Shown: one piece after another, positions 19,597-33,455 of the stretch
Numbering within the stretch: position 1 is the stretch's first letter
Layout of the letters: each line of letters opens with the position of its first letter
Origin: Neotabrizicola shimadae
GTDB lineage: Bacteria; Pseudomonadota; Alphaproteobacteria; Rhodobacterales; Rhodobacteraceae
Assembly (NCBI RefSeq): GCF_019623905.1
Contig: NZ_CP069370.1
Coordinates: 1,364,001-1,428,000, forward strand
Reading direction: 5' to 3'
Length of the DNA: 64,000 bases
Program-made: the position numbers and the translations under genes
Notes under the pieces: model-generated
What the model saw: the letters and a program-made list of their open reading frames with translations, nothing else
Databases searched by the model: none
Told to the model about the DNA's origin: nothing

Positions 19597-19713
19597 AAGG
19601 GAAGCGAAGTCGAAGACGGTCGGGGGTGAACCGCCCCCGTCCATCGGTCCGAAACTCCGGTGGCCGAACTCGCGGGTTGATTGGGGAAAGAACATGATGC
19701 GGGTGGGCCGGTG

Positions 19714-21134
19714 ATGGCGGGACGGGTGCTTTCGGTGGCGTCGGAATGTGTGCCGCTGGTCAAGACCGGTGGCCTTGCCGATGTGGTGGGCGCACTTACG
19801 GGCGCACTGAAGCGTGTTGGCTGGGACATGCGCGTGCTGATCCCGGCCTATCGGCCGATCCGCGCGCTTGCCGCCGACTGGCCAGAGGTCTGGTATGAAA
19901 GCGGCCTCTGGGGAGGCGAGGGGCGCGTGCGCATGGGGCAGGTCGACGGCGTGACCATGCTGCTTCTGGATGCGCCGCATCTCTTCGACCGCGACGGCGG
20001 GCCCTACAGCGGGCCGGGCGGCGACTGGTGGGACAATGCGCAGCGCTTTGCCGCGCTCTCCTGGGTTGCCGTGCGTATCGCCCGCGCCGGGCTAGACGGT
20101 TGGAAGCCCGACATCCTTCATGCGCATGACTGGCAGGCGGGCTTCGCGCCGGCATACCTCGCCTATGGTGGCAAGGGCGATGTCCGGTCGGTCATCACCA
20201 TCCACAACATCGCCTTCCAGGGTTGGGCGGCCGCGCACCAGTTGGCCGACCTGCGCCTTCCTGCTGACCAGTTCCATCCCGACGGGCTGGAATACTACGG
20301 GGCGCTCTCCAGCCTGAAGGCCGGGCTTGTGACTGCAGACCGGATCACCACGGTTTCGCCCACCTATGCGCAGGAACTCATGCGGCCGGAATTCGGCATG
20401 GGCCTGCAGGGCGTCATTGCCTCGCGCGCCGCCGATGTTCAGGGCATCCTGAACGGGGTGGACACCGACATCTGGGATCCGTCAGGTGAGGCAGACCCGT
20501 ACAGCACCAACGACATGGCCGGAAAGGCCCGCGCTCGGGCCGCGCTTTGTGCCGAATTCGGCTTGGATGTGCCGGGTCCGCTGGCCATCGTCGTCAGCCG
20601 ACTGACCGACCAGAAGGGAATAGACCTTCTGTCTCAGGCCATCCCCGACTTCGTTCGGGCAGGCGGCGGGCTTCTTGTCCTGGGCTCAGGCGATCCGGGG
20701 CTCGAGGCCGCGATGCGCGGGCTGCAAAGCCATTTCACCGGGCGGGTGGCCGTGCGCATCGGCTATGACGAGGGCCTCTCGCACCGCATGTTCGCCGGCG
20801 GCGATGCCGTGCTGGTGCCTTCGCGGTTCGAGCCCTGCGGCCTGACCCAGATGTACGGCCTGCGCTACGGAACGATCCCCGTCGTGTCGCTTGTGGGAGG
20901 ACTCGCCGATACCGTGATCCATGCTTCGCCTGCGGCACTGGCGCGCGGCGTGGCCACCGGCATCCAGTTCCACCCGACCGATGTCCTGTCCCTCGGCCAG
21001 GCCCTTCGCCAGTTGGTCACACTTCATGCCGATCCGATGGCCTGGGAGCAGTTGACCCGCAATGCGATGGCGCAGCCGGTGGGCTGGGAAGCCTCGGCCG
21101 CCGCCTATGCCGCGATGTACGAGGATCTCGCTCC

Positions 21135-21138
<4 letters not shown>
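19714..21138 (+). CDS. glgA: Glycogen synthase (ADP-glucose)
   Basis: GT5 glycosyltransferase extending alpha-1,4-glucan chains with ADP-glucose. Begins with the conserved RVLSVASECVPLVKTGGLADVV, whose KTGG loop binds ADP-glucose, and has the C-terminal GT-B segment RFEPCGLTQMYGLRYGTIPVV (catalytic Glu region, about residue 370). 474 residues. A GTG at 19711 directly before the ATG is an alternative start. The stop overlaps the glgX GTG as GTGA. Confidence 0.96.
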
Positions 21139-24901
<3,763 letters not shown>

Positions 24902-24932
24902 TCCCCGCCAGCGACCTTTATCCCCGACGCCA

Positions 24933-24963
24933 CGTCGCCTTCGGACGATTATCGAAGGCGACG
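24933..24963 (+). terminator. Hairpin after pgm
   Basis: Perfect 11-bp stem CGTCGCCTTCG/CGAAGGCGACG with a 9-base AT-rich loop, 31 bases after the pgm stop and 34 bases before the MttB-family start. The U-tract is poor (GCTCGCGTTTC). It probably marks the end of the glycogen operon, with possible read-through into the next gene. Confidence 0.55.
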
Positions 24964-24997
24964 CTCGCGTTTCATCGTGGAAAACGGGGAGACAGGG

Positions 24998-26527
24998 ATG
25001 AGCGAGTCACGGCGGGCAGGGCGGCAAGCACGGACGGCCGAGCGGTCAAGGCGCGGCAGCGGGGTCGGTCGGCCCTACATCCTTCGGAACATCCCGACCT
25101 ATGACGTTCTGTCCGAGGAGAACCTCGCCCGCATCGAGACGGCCGCCGACCGCATCCTGGCTGAGACCGGTATCGAGTTCCGCGACGACCCCGTGGCGCT
25201 GGACCATTGGCGGCGGGCCGGCGCGCGGGTCGACGGCCTTCGCGTGCGGTTCGAGCCGGGGATGCTGCGCGAGGTCCTGGCCTCGGCGCCACCCGTCTTC
25301 ACCCAGCACGCCCGCAACCCGGCCAATTCGGTCCAGGTCGGCGGCAGGTCGGTGGTCTTTGCCCCGGCGTATGGCAGCCCCTTCGTGATGGACCTCGACC
25401 GCGGCCGCCGCTTCGGCACCATCGAGGATTTCCGGAATTTCATCCGCCTCGCCCAGTCCAGCCCGAACCTGCACCATTCCGGCGGCACGATCTGCGAGCC
25501 GACCGATGTGCCGGTCAACAAGCGGCACCTCGACATGGTGCTGGCCCATATCGAACTGTCGGATCGGCCCTTCATGGGCTCGGTCACCGCCGAGGAGCGG
25601 AGCGAGGACAGCATCGAGATGGCCCGCATCCTGTTCGGGGCCGGGTTCGTGGACCAGAACTGCGTGATCCTGGGCAACGTGAACGTGAACTCGCCGCTGG
25701 TCTGGGACGGGACGATGACGCGCAGCCTGCGCGCCTATGCGCGGGCCAATCAGGCGGCGGTGATCGTGCCCTTCATCCTGGGCGGCGCGATGGGGCCGGT
25801 GACGAGCGCGGGCGCCATTGCCCAGGCCCATGCCGAGACCATGGCGGGCTGCGCTCTGACCCAGCTGGAACGGAAGGGGGCGCCTGTGATCTATGGCAAC
25901 TTCCTGTCCTCCATGTCGCTCAGGTCCGGGGCGCCGACCTTTGGCACGCCGGAGCCGGCAATCGGGTCGATGGTGGTGGGGCAGCTCGCGCGGCGGGCGA
26001 ACCTGCCGCTGCGCTGTTCGGGGAACTTCACGACCTCGAAGCTGCCCGATGCCCAGGCGATGACCGAGGGGACGATGTCGATGCTGGCCGCGATCCATTG
26101 CGGGGCCAATTTCATCCTGCATTCGGCAGGCTTCCTGGATGGGCTGCTGTCCATGTCCTATGAAAAGTTCATGCTGGACGCCGACCTGTGCGGGGCGCTG
26201 CATTCCTATCTGGATGGGGTGAAGGTGGATGACGACCAGCTGGCGGTCGATGCCTTTGCCGAGGTGGGGCCGGGGAACCATTTCTTCGGCGCCTCCCATA
26301 CCATGGCCCATTACGAGACGGCGTTCTGGGACTCGTCCCTGGCCGACAACGAGCCGTTCGAGAAATGGGAGGCGGCGGGGTCGGTGGATGCGGCGAGCCG
26401 GGCAAACCGGGCCTGGAAGAAGGCCCTGGCCGAGTATGAGGCCCCGGCGCTGGACGAGGGGGTGCGCGAGGAGCTGCGGGATTTCGTGGCCCGGCGGAAG
26501 GCGGCCGAGGACGACCGCTGGTATTGA
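24998..26527 (+). CDS. MttB-family (trimethylamine methyltransferase-like) corrinoid methyltransferase, non-pyrrolysine
   Basis: 509-residue member of the MttB superfamily, which moves a methyl group from a methylated amine to a corrinoid protein. The family core is clear: PTYDVLSEENLARIETAADRIL, FGTIEDFRNFIRLAQ, NSPLVWDGTMTRSLRAYA and the C-terminal GPGNHFFGASHTMAHYETAFWDS. No in-frame TAG occurs, so it lacks the pyrrolysine of archaeal MttB; known non-Pyl members act on glycine betaine, proline betaine or carnitine. GGGGAGA precedes ATG 24998; a GTG at 24977 is an alternative. No corrinoid-protein or corrinoid:THF methyltransferase gene is adjacent. Repeat copy B starts at the base after its stop. 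Confidence 0.85.
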   Translation: MSESRRAGRQARTAERSRRGSGVGRPYILRNIPTYDVLSEENLARIETAADRILAETGIEFRDDPVALDHWRRAGARVDGLRVRFEPGMLREVLASAPPVFTQHARNPANSVQVGGRSVVFAPAYGSPFVMDLDRGRRFGTIEDFRNFIRLAQSSPNLHHSGGTICEPTDVPVNKRHLDMVLAHIELSDRPFMGSVTAEERSEDSIEMARILFGAGFVDQNCVILGNVNVNSPLVWDGTMTRSLRAYARANQAAVIVPFILGGAMGPVTSAGAIAQAHAETMAGCALTQLERKGAPVIYGNFLSSMSLRSGAPTFGTPEPAIGSMVVGQLARRANLPLRCSGNFTTSKLPDAQAMTEGTMSMLAAIHCGANFILHSAGFLDGLLSMSYEKFMLDADLCGALHSYLDGVKVDDDQLAVDAFAEVGPGNHFFGASHTMAHYETAFWDSSLADNEPFEKWEAAGSVDAASRANRAWKKALAEYEAPALDEGVREELRDFVARRKAAEDDRWY

Positions 26528-26600
26528 GCGTCCGAGCTCGGACGCTCTATCGGGCCTAGCAATATCAATGGCTTGGTCGGGCGCGTTAACTTGGACTTAA
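26528..26600 (-). repeat. 73-bp three-box dispersed repeat, copy B
   Basis: Inverted copy of the element at 6220. Box 3 GCGTCCGAGCTCGGACGC is at 26528-26545, directly after the MttB-family stop. Box 2 (ATTGATATT, a diverged form) and box 1 TTAAGTCCAAGTTAA (26586-26600, minus strand) have the same spacing as in copies A and C. It fills the gap between two convergent genes and could terminate both. Confidence 0.9.
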
Positions 26601-26647
26601 CACTTCGCCGCGGCAAGGCCCCGGCCTGCGCCGGGGCATGAGGTCGT

Positions 26648-27247
26648 TCAGGCGGCCTTGGCCTGCACGTCTCTCTTTGCGGCCATGGTGGCCTTGGCCC
26701 ACCACACCAGATCGTCCAGCGTGGCCTTGGCCGATGGCAGGAGGTTGGCCTCGATCTCTTCGATGGGGGCGTTCTGGCCCATCGGGTGCACTTTCATGAT
26801 GTCGGCGCCGCCGATGTGGACGGCGTTTCGGGTTGGCACCATGTGCATTTCCACCGCGATGGCGCGCAGGTGGTTCAGCGCCACCGAGCCGCCCATCGAG
26901 CCATATGCGATGGCCGCCATGGGTTTGCGCATCCATTCCTGATAGGCTTGGTCAAGCGCGTTCTTCAGCGCGCCTGTGATGGACCTGTTGTATTCGGCGA
27001 CGACGAAGATGTAGCCGTCGAATTCGGCCAGCTTCTTCTGCCAGCGCACGGCCTCGGGGTTCTGGCTGGGCATCCAGGCGTTGGACGCCATCTCGTCGAA
27101 GAAGGGCAGGTTGTAGTCGCGCAGGTCGACAAGTTCGACCGTCATGTCATCGCGGGCCTGGGCCTGCTTCAGCATCCACTGGGCAGGCTTGTCGGCAAAG
27201 CGGGTCGGGCGGGTGGAGCCGACGATGAGGGCGATCCGGGGTTTCAT
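26648..27247 (-). CDS. NADPH-dependent FMN reductase family protein
   Basis: 199-residue flavodoxin-fold oxidoreductase. Begins KPRIALIVGSTRPTRFADKPA, the phosphate-binding loop; VVAEYNRSITGALKNALD is the flavin/dimer motif, and AAIAYGSMGGSVALNHLR follows. Likely reduces FMN, quinones or azo/nitro compounds. The ATG at 27247 is preferred over an upstream start eight codons earlier because a GAGG lies before it. Divergent from the HxlR-type regulator, which probably controls it. Confidence 0.87.
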   Translation of the reverse strand: MKPRIALIVGSTRPTRFADKPAQWMLKQAQARDDMTVELVDLRDYNLPFFDEMASNAWMPSQNPEAVRWQKKLAEFDGYIFVVAEYNRSITGALKNALDQAYQEWMRKPMAAIAYGSMGGSVALNHLRAIAVEMHMVPTRNAVHIGGADIMKVHPMGQNAPIEEIEANLLPSAKATLDDLVWWAKATMAAKRDVQAKAA

Positions 27248-27271
27248 GGCTTTGGTTTCCTCTGGTAGCAT

Positions 27272-27300
27272 GGTTACGATTCGTTACCGCAAAAGGTAAT
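27272..27300. promoter_or_regulatory. Candidate HxlR operator between divergent genes
   Basis: The 55-base gap between the FMN reductase and HxlR-type genes holds GTTAC-GATTC-GTTACC, a direct repeat of GTTAC, and GTTACC-GCAAAA-GGTAAT, an imperfect inverted repeat ending two bases before the regulator's ATG. Binding here would control both genes. Confidence 0.5.
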
Positions 27301-27302
27301 TC

Positions 27303-27704
27303 ATGAACGCCACCGTGCAAGAAGGCACCTTTCCGTCACCAGGTCACCACGACGAAACTGCCTGCCAGCGCATCAGCCAGGTGCTGGCGCGGATTTCCGA
27401 CAAGTGGACGCTTCTGGTGATCCGCACACTTGGGCCAGGCCCCATGCGATTCAACGCACTGAAGCGGGCGATCGGCGACATCAGCCAGAAGATGCTGGCC
27501 TCGACCCTGCGCGATCTGGAGGAGAACGGCTTTGTCAGCCGCACCGTGACGCCGGTGACGCCGCCGCAGGTGGAATATGCGCTGACCGACCTGGGGCGGG
27601 ATTTCCTGGTACCGGTGATGGCGCTGGCGGAATGGACCATTGCCAATTCGGCGCGCATCGACGCGGCGCGGTCGGCCTATCTTGGCAAGCTGGCGGCCGA
27701 GTAG
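27303..27704 (+). CDS. HxlR-family transcriptional regulator
   Basis: 133-residue winged-helix regulator: CQRISQVLARISDKWTLLVIRTL (helices 1-2, Cys at residue 21), FNALKRAIGDISQKMLASTLRDLEENGFVSRTV (recognition helix and wing), PVTPPQVEYALTDLGRDF. HxlR proteins with a Cys at the start of the domain often sense aldehydes, quinones or oxidants (YodB, HypR). Paired divergently with an FMN reductase, as in many quinone-stress modules, which supports that role as an inference. Confidence 0.88.
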   Translation: MNATVQEGTFPSPGHHDETACQRISQVLARISDKWTLLVIRTLGPGPMRFNALKRAIGDISQKMLASTLRDLEENGFVSRTVTPVTPPQVEYALTDLGRDFLVPVMALAEWTIANSARIDAARSAYLGKLAAE

Positions 27705-27776
27705 GACGGCGCGGCAGGATTCGCACCCGGCGAGGTCTTCCGGCGCCGGCCCCGCCAGGGCAAATCAGCCAATGAA

Positions 27777-27800
27777 AAGAGGCGCCTTGCGGCGCCTCTT
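27777..27800 (-). terminator. Rho-independent terminator of the cox operon
   Basis: AAGAGGCGCC-loop-GGCGCCTCTT, a perfect 10-bp stem, followed on the minus strand by TTCATT; the stem's own 3' arm adds to the T-run (CTCTTTTCATT). Lies 19 bases beyond the coxM stop and also faces the HxlR gene, so it may act in both directions. Confidence 0.75.
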
Positions 27801-27818
27801 GATGTCTTGCGCGATGTG

Positions 27819-28607
27819 TCAGCCCGCTGCCGCGACAGCGCGCTTCGTCAGCACCTTCACCAGGTTGGCGCGATAGGCGGGCGTGCCGTGCAGATCGTGG
27901 ATCATGTCCGCCGCATCGACGCTCAGCCCGTCGAGGGCCGCGGGCGAGAAGTTGCGCGACAGCGCCGCTTCGGCCTCGGACCAACGGAAGACACCGCCAT
28001 TGGACGCGCCGGTGACGGCGACGCGCACGCCATCGGCGTATTTCGCCACGAAAACCCCGGTCAGGGCAAAGCGGCTGGCGGGCTGGTTGAACTTCACATA
28101 GGCGGCCTTCTGCGGGATTGGGAAGCGAACCTCGGTCACGATCTCGCCTTCGTCCAGCGCGGTGGAGAAGAGGCCGGTGAAGTAATCATCCGCCGCGATG
28201 CGCCGCCGGTTGGTGATGACCGTGGCGCCCGAACCCAGCACGGCTGCGGGGTAGCAGGCGGAGGGGTCGTTGTTGGCAATGGACCCGCCAATGGTGCCGC
28301 GATTGCGCACTGCCGGGTCGCCGATGCCACCGGCAAGCGCGGCCAGTGCCGGATAGTGCTTTGCCGCCTCGGCTGCCACCACGGCATGGGGCGTGGCCGC
28401 CCCGACCGACAGGCCGCCGTCGCCCAGGCAGACGCCCTTCATCTCGGCGATGCCCGTCAGGCTGACCAGAACGGCAGGCTGCGCGAGGCGCTGCTTCAGT
28501 GTGGGTGTCAGGGTCTGCCCGCCCGAGATCGCCTGTGCGCCCTCGGCGGCAAGCGCCGCCGTGGCTTCGGCGATGGTGGAGGGTTTCACGAAGTCGAAGT
28601 TGTACAT
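27819..28607 (-). CDS. CoxM/CutM-like FAD-binding subunit of a molybdenum hydroxylase
   Basis: 262-residue FAD subunit passing electrons from the Fe-S subunit to an acceptor. Starts [22 protein letters not shown] motifs [18 protein letters not shown] (about residues 31-48) and [20 protein letters not shown] (about 109-128) are the AGGQSL-like and TIGG motifs of the xanthine dehydrogenase/CO dehydrogenase family. Last gene of the coxG-coxS-coxL-coxM order, 10 bases from coxL, closed by a strong terminator. Confidence 0.9.
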   Translation of the reverse strand: MYNFDFVKPSTIAEATAALAAEGAQAISGGQTLTPTLKQRLAQPAVLVSLTGIAEMKGVCLGDGGLSVGAATPHAVVAAEAAKHYPALAALAGGIGDPAVRNRGTIGGSIANNDPSACYPAAVLGSGATVITNRRRIAADDYFTGLFSTALDEGEIVTEVRFPIPQKAAYVKFNQPASRFALTGVFVAKYADGVRVAVTGASNGGVFRWSEAEAALSRNFSPAALDGLSVDAADMIHDLHGTPAYRANLVKVLTKRAVAAAG

Positions 28608-28617
28608 CCTATCCCCC

Positions 28618-30996
28618 TCAGCCGTTGATCGCCGACCAGACCCGCGACGGCGAGACCGGCATGTCGATATGCGTCACATGGGTGAGGCCGCCGCGATGCA
28701 GCGCGTCGATCACCGCGTTGACCACCGCCGGCGGCGAGCCGATGGCCCCCGCCTCGCCGCAGCCCTTCACCCCAAGCGGGTTATGGGTGCAGGGTGTGTT
28801 GCAGGAATGGTCCACGGTGTAGAACGGCACGTCATCGGCCCGCGGCATGGCGTAGTCCATGTAGCTGGCGGTCAGAAGCTGGCCGTCCTCGTTGTAGACC
28901 GTGTTTTCCAGCAACGCCTGGCCGATGCCCTGGCCCACGCCGCCATGCACCTGACCTTCCACCACCATCGGGTTCATCACGTTGCCGAAATCGTCGGCGC
29001 AAGTGAAGGACGCGATGTCCACCTTGCCGGTCTCGGGATCGACCTCGACCTCGCAGAGGTAGGCCCCGGCGGGGTAGGTGAAGTTGGCCGGGTCGTAGAA
29101 GGCGGTTTCCTCCAGCCCCGGTTCCAGCGTTTCCAGCGGGTAGTTGTGGGGCACATAGGCCGAGAAGGCGATCTCGCCGAAGGTCTTGGCCTTGTCGGTG
29201 CCGGCCACGCTGAACTTGCCATCCTCGAAGGTGATGTCGCCCTCGCTGGCCTCCAGCATGTGGGCGGCGATCTTCTTGCCCTTGGCGATGATCTTGTCCA
29301 CCGCCTTGGCCATTGCCGTGCCGCAGACCGCAAGGCTGCGCGAGCCGTAGGAGCCCATGCCGAAGGGGATCTTCGAGGTGTCGCCGTGCACGATCTCGAC
29401 CGAGGATTCGGGGATGCCCAGCTTGTCGGCCACGATCTGCGCGAAGACCGTCTCGTGGCTTTGGCCATGGCTGTGCGCCCCGGTCATCACCGAGATGTTG
29501 CCGGTGGCGTTCACCCGCACTGTCGCCGCATCATAGAGGCCGACGCGCGAGCCCAGGATGCCCACAAGGCGCGAGGGCGCGATGCCGCAAGCCTCGATCC
29601 AGGTGGAAAGCCCCATGCCGCGCAGCTTGCCCTTGGCGGCCGATGCCGCGCGGCGTTTCTCGAAGCCCGCCACATCGGCCAGGTCGATCAGCTTGTCGAG
29701 CGTGGCCTGGTAGTTGCCGGTGTCGTAGATCAGCCCGACAGGGGTGGTGTAGGGGAACATGTCGGTGGTGACGAAGTTCTTGCGCCGCACCTCGAACGGG
29801 TCGAGCCCAAGCTCGCGGCACATCTTGTCGATCACCCGTTCCAGCGAATAGGTGGCCTCCGGCCGGCCCGCGCCGCGATAGGCATCGACCGGCGCGGTGT
29901 TGGTGAAGACGGTTTTCACGTTCACATAGACGTTTGGCACCTTGTAGGGGCCGGCCATCAGCGTGCCGTGCAGGAAGGTGGGCGTGGCCGTCGAGAAGTT
30001 CGACAGGTAGGCGCCCACATTGGCGAGCGTCTCGGTGCGGAAGGCGATGAAGGTGCCGTCCTTTTCGCAGGCAAGCTCGATCTTCGTCACATGGTCGCGG
30101 CCATGGGCATCGGTGAGGAAGCTTTCCGACCGCTCGGCCGTCCAGCGCACGGGGCGGGCGAGTTTCTTCGCCGCGGCCAGCACCAGGGCCTCTTCGCCGT
30201 AGTGGTATATCTTCGACCCGAAGCCGCCGCCCACGTCGGGGGCGACGACGGTCAGCTTGTTTTCCGGAATGCCCATGACGAAGGCCGCCACCAGAAGGCG
30301 CGTGAGGTGCGGGTTCTGGCTGGTGGTCGTCAGCTTGTAGTCGCCGGTGCCGGGGAAGTACTCGCCGATGGATGCGCGCGGCTCCATCGCGTTCGGCACA
30401 AGGCGGTTGTTCACCAGGTGCAGCGTGGTGACATGGGGGGCGTTGCGGATGGCTTCGTCCACCTTGGCGCGGTTGTCCTCGATCCAGCCCCAATCGAAGC
30501 AGAGGTTGTCGGGGATCTCGTCATGCACGCGGTTCGTGGCATCGGCCACGGCCTTCGCCATGTCGACGATGGCGGGCAGTTCCTCGATGTCGCTGTCGGC
30601 GGCGAGCTGTTCGGCGGCGTCCTTGGCCTGGGCATAGGTCTCGGCCACCACGGCGGCATAGGCGTCGCCGACGTGGCGGACCTTGCCATGGGCCAGCACC
30701 GGGCGCTTGGGTTCGCGCATGGGCGTGCCGTCGCGGCTGTTGATCAGCCAGCCGGCGGGGTTGCCGCCGACATCCTTGAAATCCTCGCCGGTGAAGACCG
30801 CCAGCACGCCGGGCATGGCCGCGGCAGCGGTGGTGTCGATCGACCTGATGCGGCCATGCGCGACGTTCGAGCGGACGAAGACCGCATAGGCCTGGCCCTG
30901 CAGCGCCGAATCGTCGGTGTAGTGGCCTAGTCCGCTAAGAAAGCGGATGTCTTCGCGGCGCTTGGAAGAGGCGCCAATCCCGTGATCCTTAGGCAT
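28618..30996 (-). CDS. CoxL-like molybdopterin-binding large subunit, form II
   Basis: Catalytic subunit (792 residues) of the xanthine oxidase family binding the Mo-pterin cytosine dinucleotide cofactor. Family motifs: [11 protein letters not shown] near the N terminus, [19 protein letters not shown], and late [21 protein letters not shown]. The active-site loop reads [10 protein letters not shown], the form-II signature, rather than AYxCSFR of true CO dehydrogenase (form I), so CO oxidation should not be assumed. Other carbonyl, N-heterocycle or aldehyde substrates are possible. Sits between coxS and coxM in one operon. Confidence 0.9.
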   Translation of the reverse strand: MPKDHGIGASSKRREDIRFLSGLGHYTDDSALQGQAYAVFVRSNVAHGRIRSIDTTAAAAMPGVLAVFTGEDFKDVGGNPAGWLINSRDGTPMREPKRPVLAHGKVRHVGDAYAAVVAETYAQAKDAAEQLAADSDIEELPAIVDMAKAVADATNRVHDEIPDNLCFDWGWIEDNRAKVDEAIRNAPHVTTLHLVNNRLVPNAMEPRASIGEYFPGTGDYKLTTTSQNPHLTRLLVAAFVMGIPENKLTVVAPDVGGGFGSKIYHYGEEALVLAAAKKLARPVRWTAERSESFLTDAHGRDHVTKIELACEKDGTFIAFRTETLANVGAYLSNFSTATPTFLHGTLMAGPYKVPNVYVNVKTVFTNTAPVDAYRGAGRPEATYSLERVIDKMCRELGLDPFEVRRKNFVTTDMFPYTTPVGLIYDTGNYQATLDKLIDLADVAGFEKRRAASAAKGKLRGMGLSTWIEACGIAPSRLVGILGSRVGLYDAATVRVNATGNISVMTGAHSHGQSHETVFAQIVADKLGIPESSVEIVHGDTSKIPFGMGSYGSRSLAVCGTAMAKAVDKIIAKGKKIAAHMLEASEGDITFEDGKFSVAGTDKAKTFGEIAFSAYVPHNYPLETLEPGLEETAFYDPANFTYPAGAYLCEVEVDPETGKVDIASFTCADDFGNVMNPMVVEGQVHGGVGQGIGQALLENTVYNEDGQLLTASYMDYAMPRADDVPFYTVDHSCNTPCTHNPLGVKGCGEAGAIGSPPAVVNAVIDALHRGGLTHVTHIDMPVSPSRVWSAING

Positions 30997-31008
30997 GTCC
31001 CCCCCCCC

Positions 31009-31494
<486 letters not shown>

Positions 31495-31535
31495 TCTCTT
31501 CCTCCCTTGGAACGTCCTGGGTCGTCTTGAGCGGT

Positions 31536-32063
31536 TCAGCTGCCGATCAGCCGCTTGAACCATCCCTTCTTCTGGGCCGGGGCTTCGCCCTCTGCGCCCT
31601 CTTCCGCCGCCGGTTCCTCGGAGGGTCCCTCGACCGCATCCTGGAACCGGGTGAAGAACTCGTCCGCCAGTTTCTTGGCAAAGCCGTCGATGATGCGGCT
31701 GCCAAGCTGGGCCAGCTTGCCGCCGACATGGGCATCGACCTCGTAGGTCAGGCGGGTGCCATCCTCGATGGGCGCGAAGGCGACCTTGGCGCCCCCCTTG
31801 GCAAAGCCGGCCGGCCCGCCCTTGCCCTCGCCCGAGATGGTCAGCGACTGGCCTTCGACGATATCCGAGATTTTCACCACGCCCGTGAAGGTGGCTTTCA
31901 CCGGGCCCACCTTCTGCGTCACCACGGCCTCGTATCCCTCGGCCACGCTGCCGGTCAGGCTTTCACAGCCGGGGATGCAGGCCTTCAGCACCTCTGGGTC
32001 CAGAATGGCGGCCCAGACGGTTGCGCCCGGCGCCTTGATGTCGCGCGTGTCGCTCAGCTGCAT
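31536..32063 (-). CDS. CoxG-like SRPBCC protein (carbon monoxide dehydrogenase subunit G family)
   Basis: 175-residue START/SRPBCC-fold protein starting [36 protein letters not shown], the CoxG signature. In known systems CoxG helps place CO dehydrogenase at the membrane. Residues 135-175 form an acidic, Pro/Glu/Ala-rich tail ending in basic [11 protein letters not shown], which may contact membrane. GGGAG lies before the ATG at 32063; ATG 32069 is too close to it. First gene of the operon. Confidence 0.86.
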   Translation of the reverse strand: MQLSDTRDIKAPGATVWAAILDPEVLKACIPGCESLTGSVAEGYEAVVTQKVGPVKATFTGVVKISDIVEGQSLTISGEGKGGPAGFAKGGAKVAFAPIEDGTRLTYEVDAHVGGKLAQLGSRIIDGFAKKLADEFFTRFQDAVEGPSEEPAAEEGAEGEAPAQKKGWFKRLIGS

Positions 32064-32147
32064 GGTCATCTCCCTTGGCCGCACTCTAGGCCGGGGGATG
32101 GCGCCCGCATATGGAACCAAAGTCGTAGGGCAGCCGCCGACAGCCGA

Positions 32148-32855
32148 TCAGTCGCCCTCGGGCATGAGGCTCGCGAAGCTGGCCTCGCGCGCCATCAGCA
32201 CGGCCTGGGTGCGGCTTTGCACCCCCAACTTGCGCATGATCGCGGTGACATGGGCCTTCACCGTGGTTTCGGCGATCGACAGGTCATAGGCGATCTGCTT
32301 GTTCAGAAGCCCCTCGCAGATCAGTTCCAGGATGCGCGCCTGCTGGCGTGTCAGAAGTGACAGCCGCGCCACTGCCTCTTCCTGCCGGCTGGCCGGGGCA
32401 AGCGGATCGGTCGGAAAGGCAAAGCCATCGGGCAGGGCCACCTCTCCCCGCCGCAGCGCATCGAAGGCCGCGCGAAAAGCGTCGCGCCCGGAATGCTTGG
32501 GAATGAAGCCCGCCGCGCCCGCCTTCAGCGCCGCGCCGATCACCCGGTTGTCGGCCAGGGACGACACGACCACCACCGGCACCGCTCCCGCGACTGCCTT
32601 CAGGCGGATCAGACCGTCCAGCCCGGTCACATCGGGCAGGTTCAGGTCCAGCACCACGACATCCGGGGCCGGTGTCAGATCCAGCCTTGCGATGGCAGGC
32701 TCCAGCCGACCGGCGGTTTCAACCCGCGCCACCCCGGCAACGGCGCGAAGCGTCAGCGCCAACGCATCGCAGAACAGCGGGTGATCGTCCACGATGAGCG
32801 CCAGGTCCAGCTTGCGCAGCCCTTCGGTCACGCCCGGCATGTCGGTTGCGGCCAT
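32148..32855 (-). CDS. NarL/FixJ-family response regulator (REC + LuxR HTH)
   Basis: 235-residue two-component regulator. REC domain: DLALIVDDHPLFCDAL (acid pocket), VVVLDLNLPDVTG with the phosphoacceptor Asp at about residue 68, VVVVSSLADN and IPKHSG (Lys switch). LuxR-type HTH: LTRQQARILELICEGLLNKQIAYDLSIAETTVKAHVTAIMRKLGVQSRTQAV. The ATG at 32855 has GGGGGAAG upstream. No histidine kinase is adjacent. It lies 84 bases upstream of coxG on the same strand, so it may regulate the cox operon, an inference from position. Confidence 0.9.
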   Translation of the reverse strand: MAATDMPGVTEGLRKLDLALIVDDHPLFCDALALTLRAVAGVARVETAGRLEPAIARLDLTPAPDVVVLDLNLPDVTGLDGLIRLKAVAGAVPVVVVSSLADNRVIGAALKAGAAGFIPKHSGRDAFRAAFDALRRGEVALPDGFAFPTDPLAPASRQEEAVARLSLLTRQQARILELICEGLLNKQIAYDLSIAETTVKAHVTAIMRKLGVQSRTQAVLMAREASFASLMPEGD

Positions 32856-32993
32856 CCGTCTTCCCCCATGATGGCCCAAGTCTAGCAAAGCCCCGCCGAA
32901 GCGCCACCACGCCAAAGGTCGAAGATGCAGGGGGGCTTTCCGCCTGAATGCCGGATCGCTATCACGTCAGCGAGATCGTGACCCGGAGCCCGC

Positions 32994-33452
32994 ATGACCC
33001 TGTCCCGCCGCAGCGCGCTGAGCCTGATGACCCTGACTCTGGTGGCCGCCTGCGGTGGCCGGCGTAACCGGCGCGACGAGCCGGAACCCACTGCCGGCTC
33101 TGCCGAAGTGCATCGCATGGTGAACCACTGGGCCGATCACTACGACATTCCGCGCAGCCTGATGCACCGGGTGGTGAAGAAGGAAAGCAACTACAACCCG
33201 GCCGCGCGCAACGGGCCGTATTACGGCCTGATGCAGATCAGCGCCCAGACCGCCGCCGGCATGGGCTATCGCGGCAAGCCCTCGGGCCTTCTGGATCCCG
33301 AGACCAACCTGAAATACGCGGGAAAGTACCTGCGCGGCGCCTGGCTCGTGTCGAACGGCAGCGAAGACCGGGCGATGATGTGGTACCAGCGCGGTTACTA
33401 TTACGAGGCCAAGCGCAAGGGCCTGCTGGAAGAGACCGGATTGCGCGGCTGA
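32994..33452 (+). CDS. Lytic transglycosylase lipoprotein (SLT domain)
   Basis: 152-residue exported murein transglycosylase. The signal peptide MTLSRRSALSLMTLTLVAAC ends in a lipobox with Cys20, so it should be a lipoprotein. The SLT domain has the catalytic Glu in VVKKESNYNPAARN, then YYGLMQISAQTAAGMGY and YAGKYLRGAW. The domain is compact, with no extra superhelix, as in MltE/EmtA-like minimal enzymes. A single gene between divergent and convergent neighbours. Confidence 0.88.
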   Translation: MTLSRRSALSLMTLTLVAACGGRRNRRDEPEPTAGSAEVHRMVNHWADHYDIPRSLMHRVVKKESNYNPAARNGPYYGLMQISAQTAAGMGYRGKPSGLLDPETNLKYAGKYLRGAWLVSNGSEDRAMMWYQRGYYYEAKRKGLLEETGLRG

Positions 33453-33455
33453 TCC

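Noticed and set aside
24998-26527. MttB as a pyrrolysine enzyme
   Set aside because: No in-frame TAG codon exists.
28618-30996. True aerobic CO dehydrogenase
   Set aside because: Active-site loop is AYRGAGR, the form-II type, not AYxCSFR.
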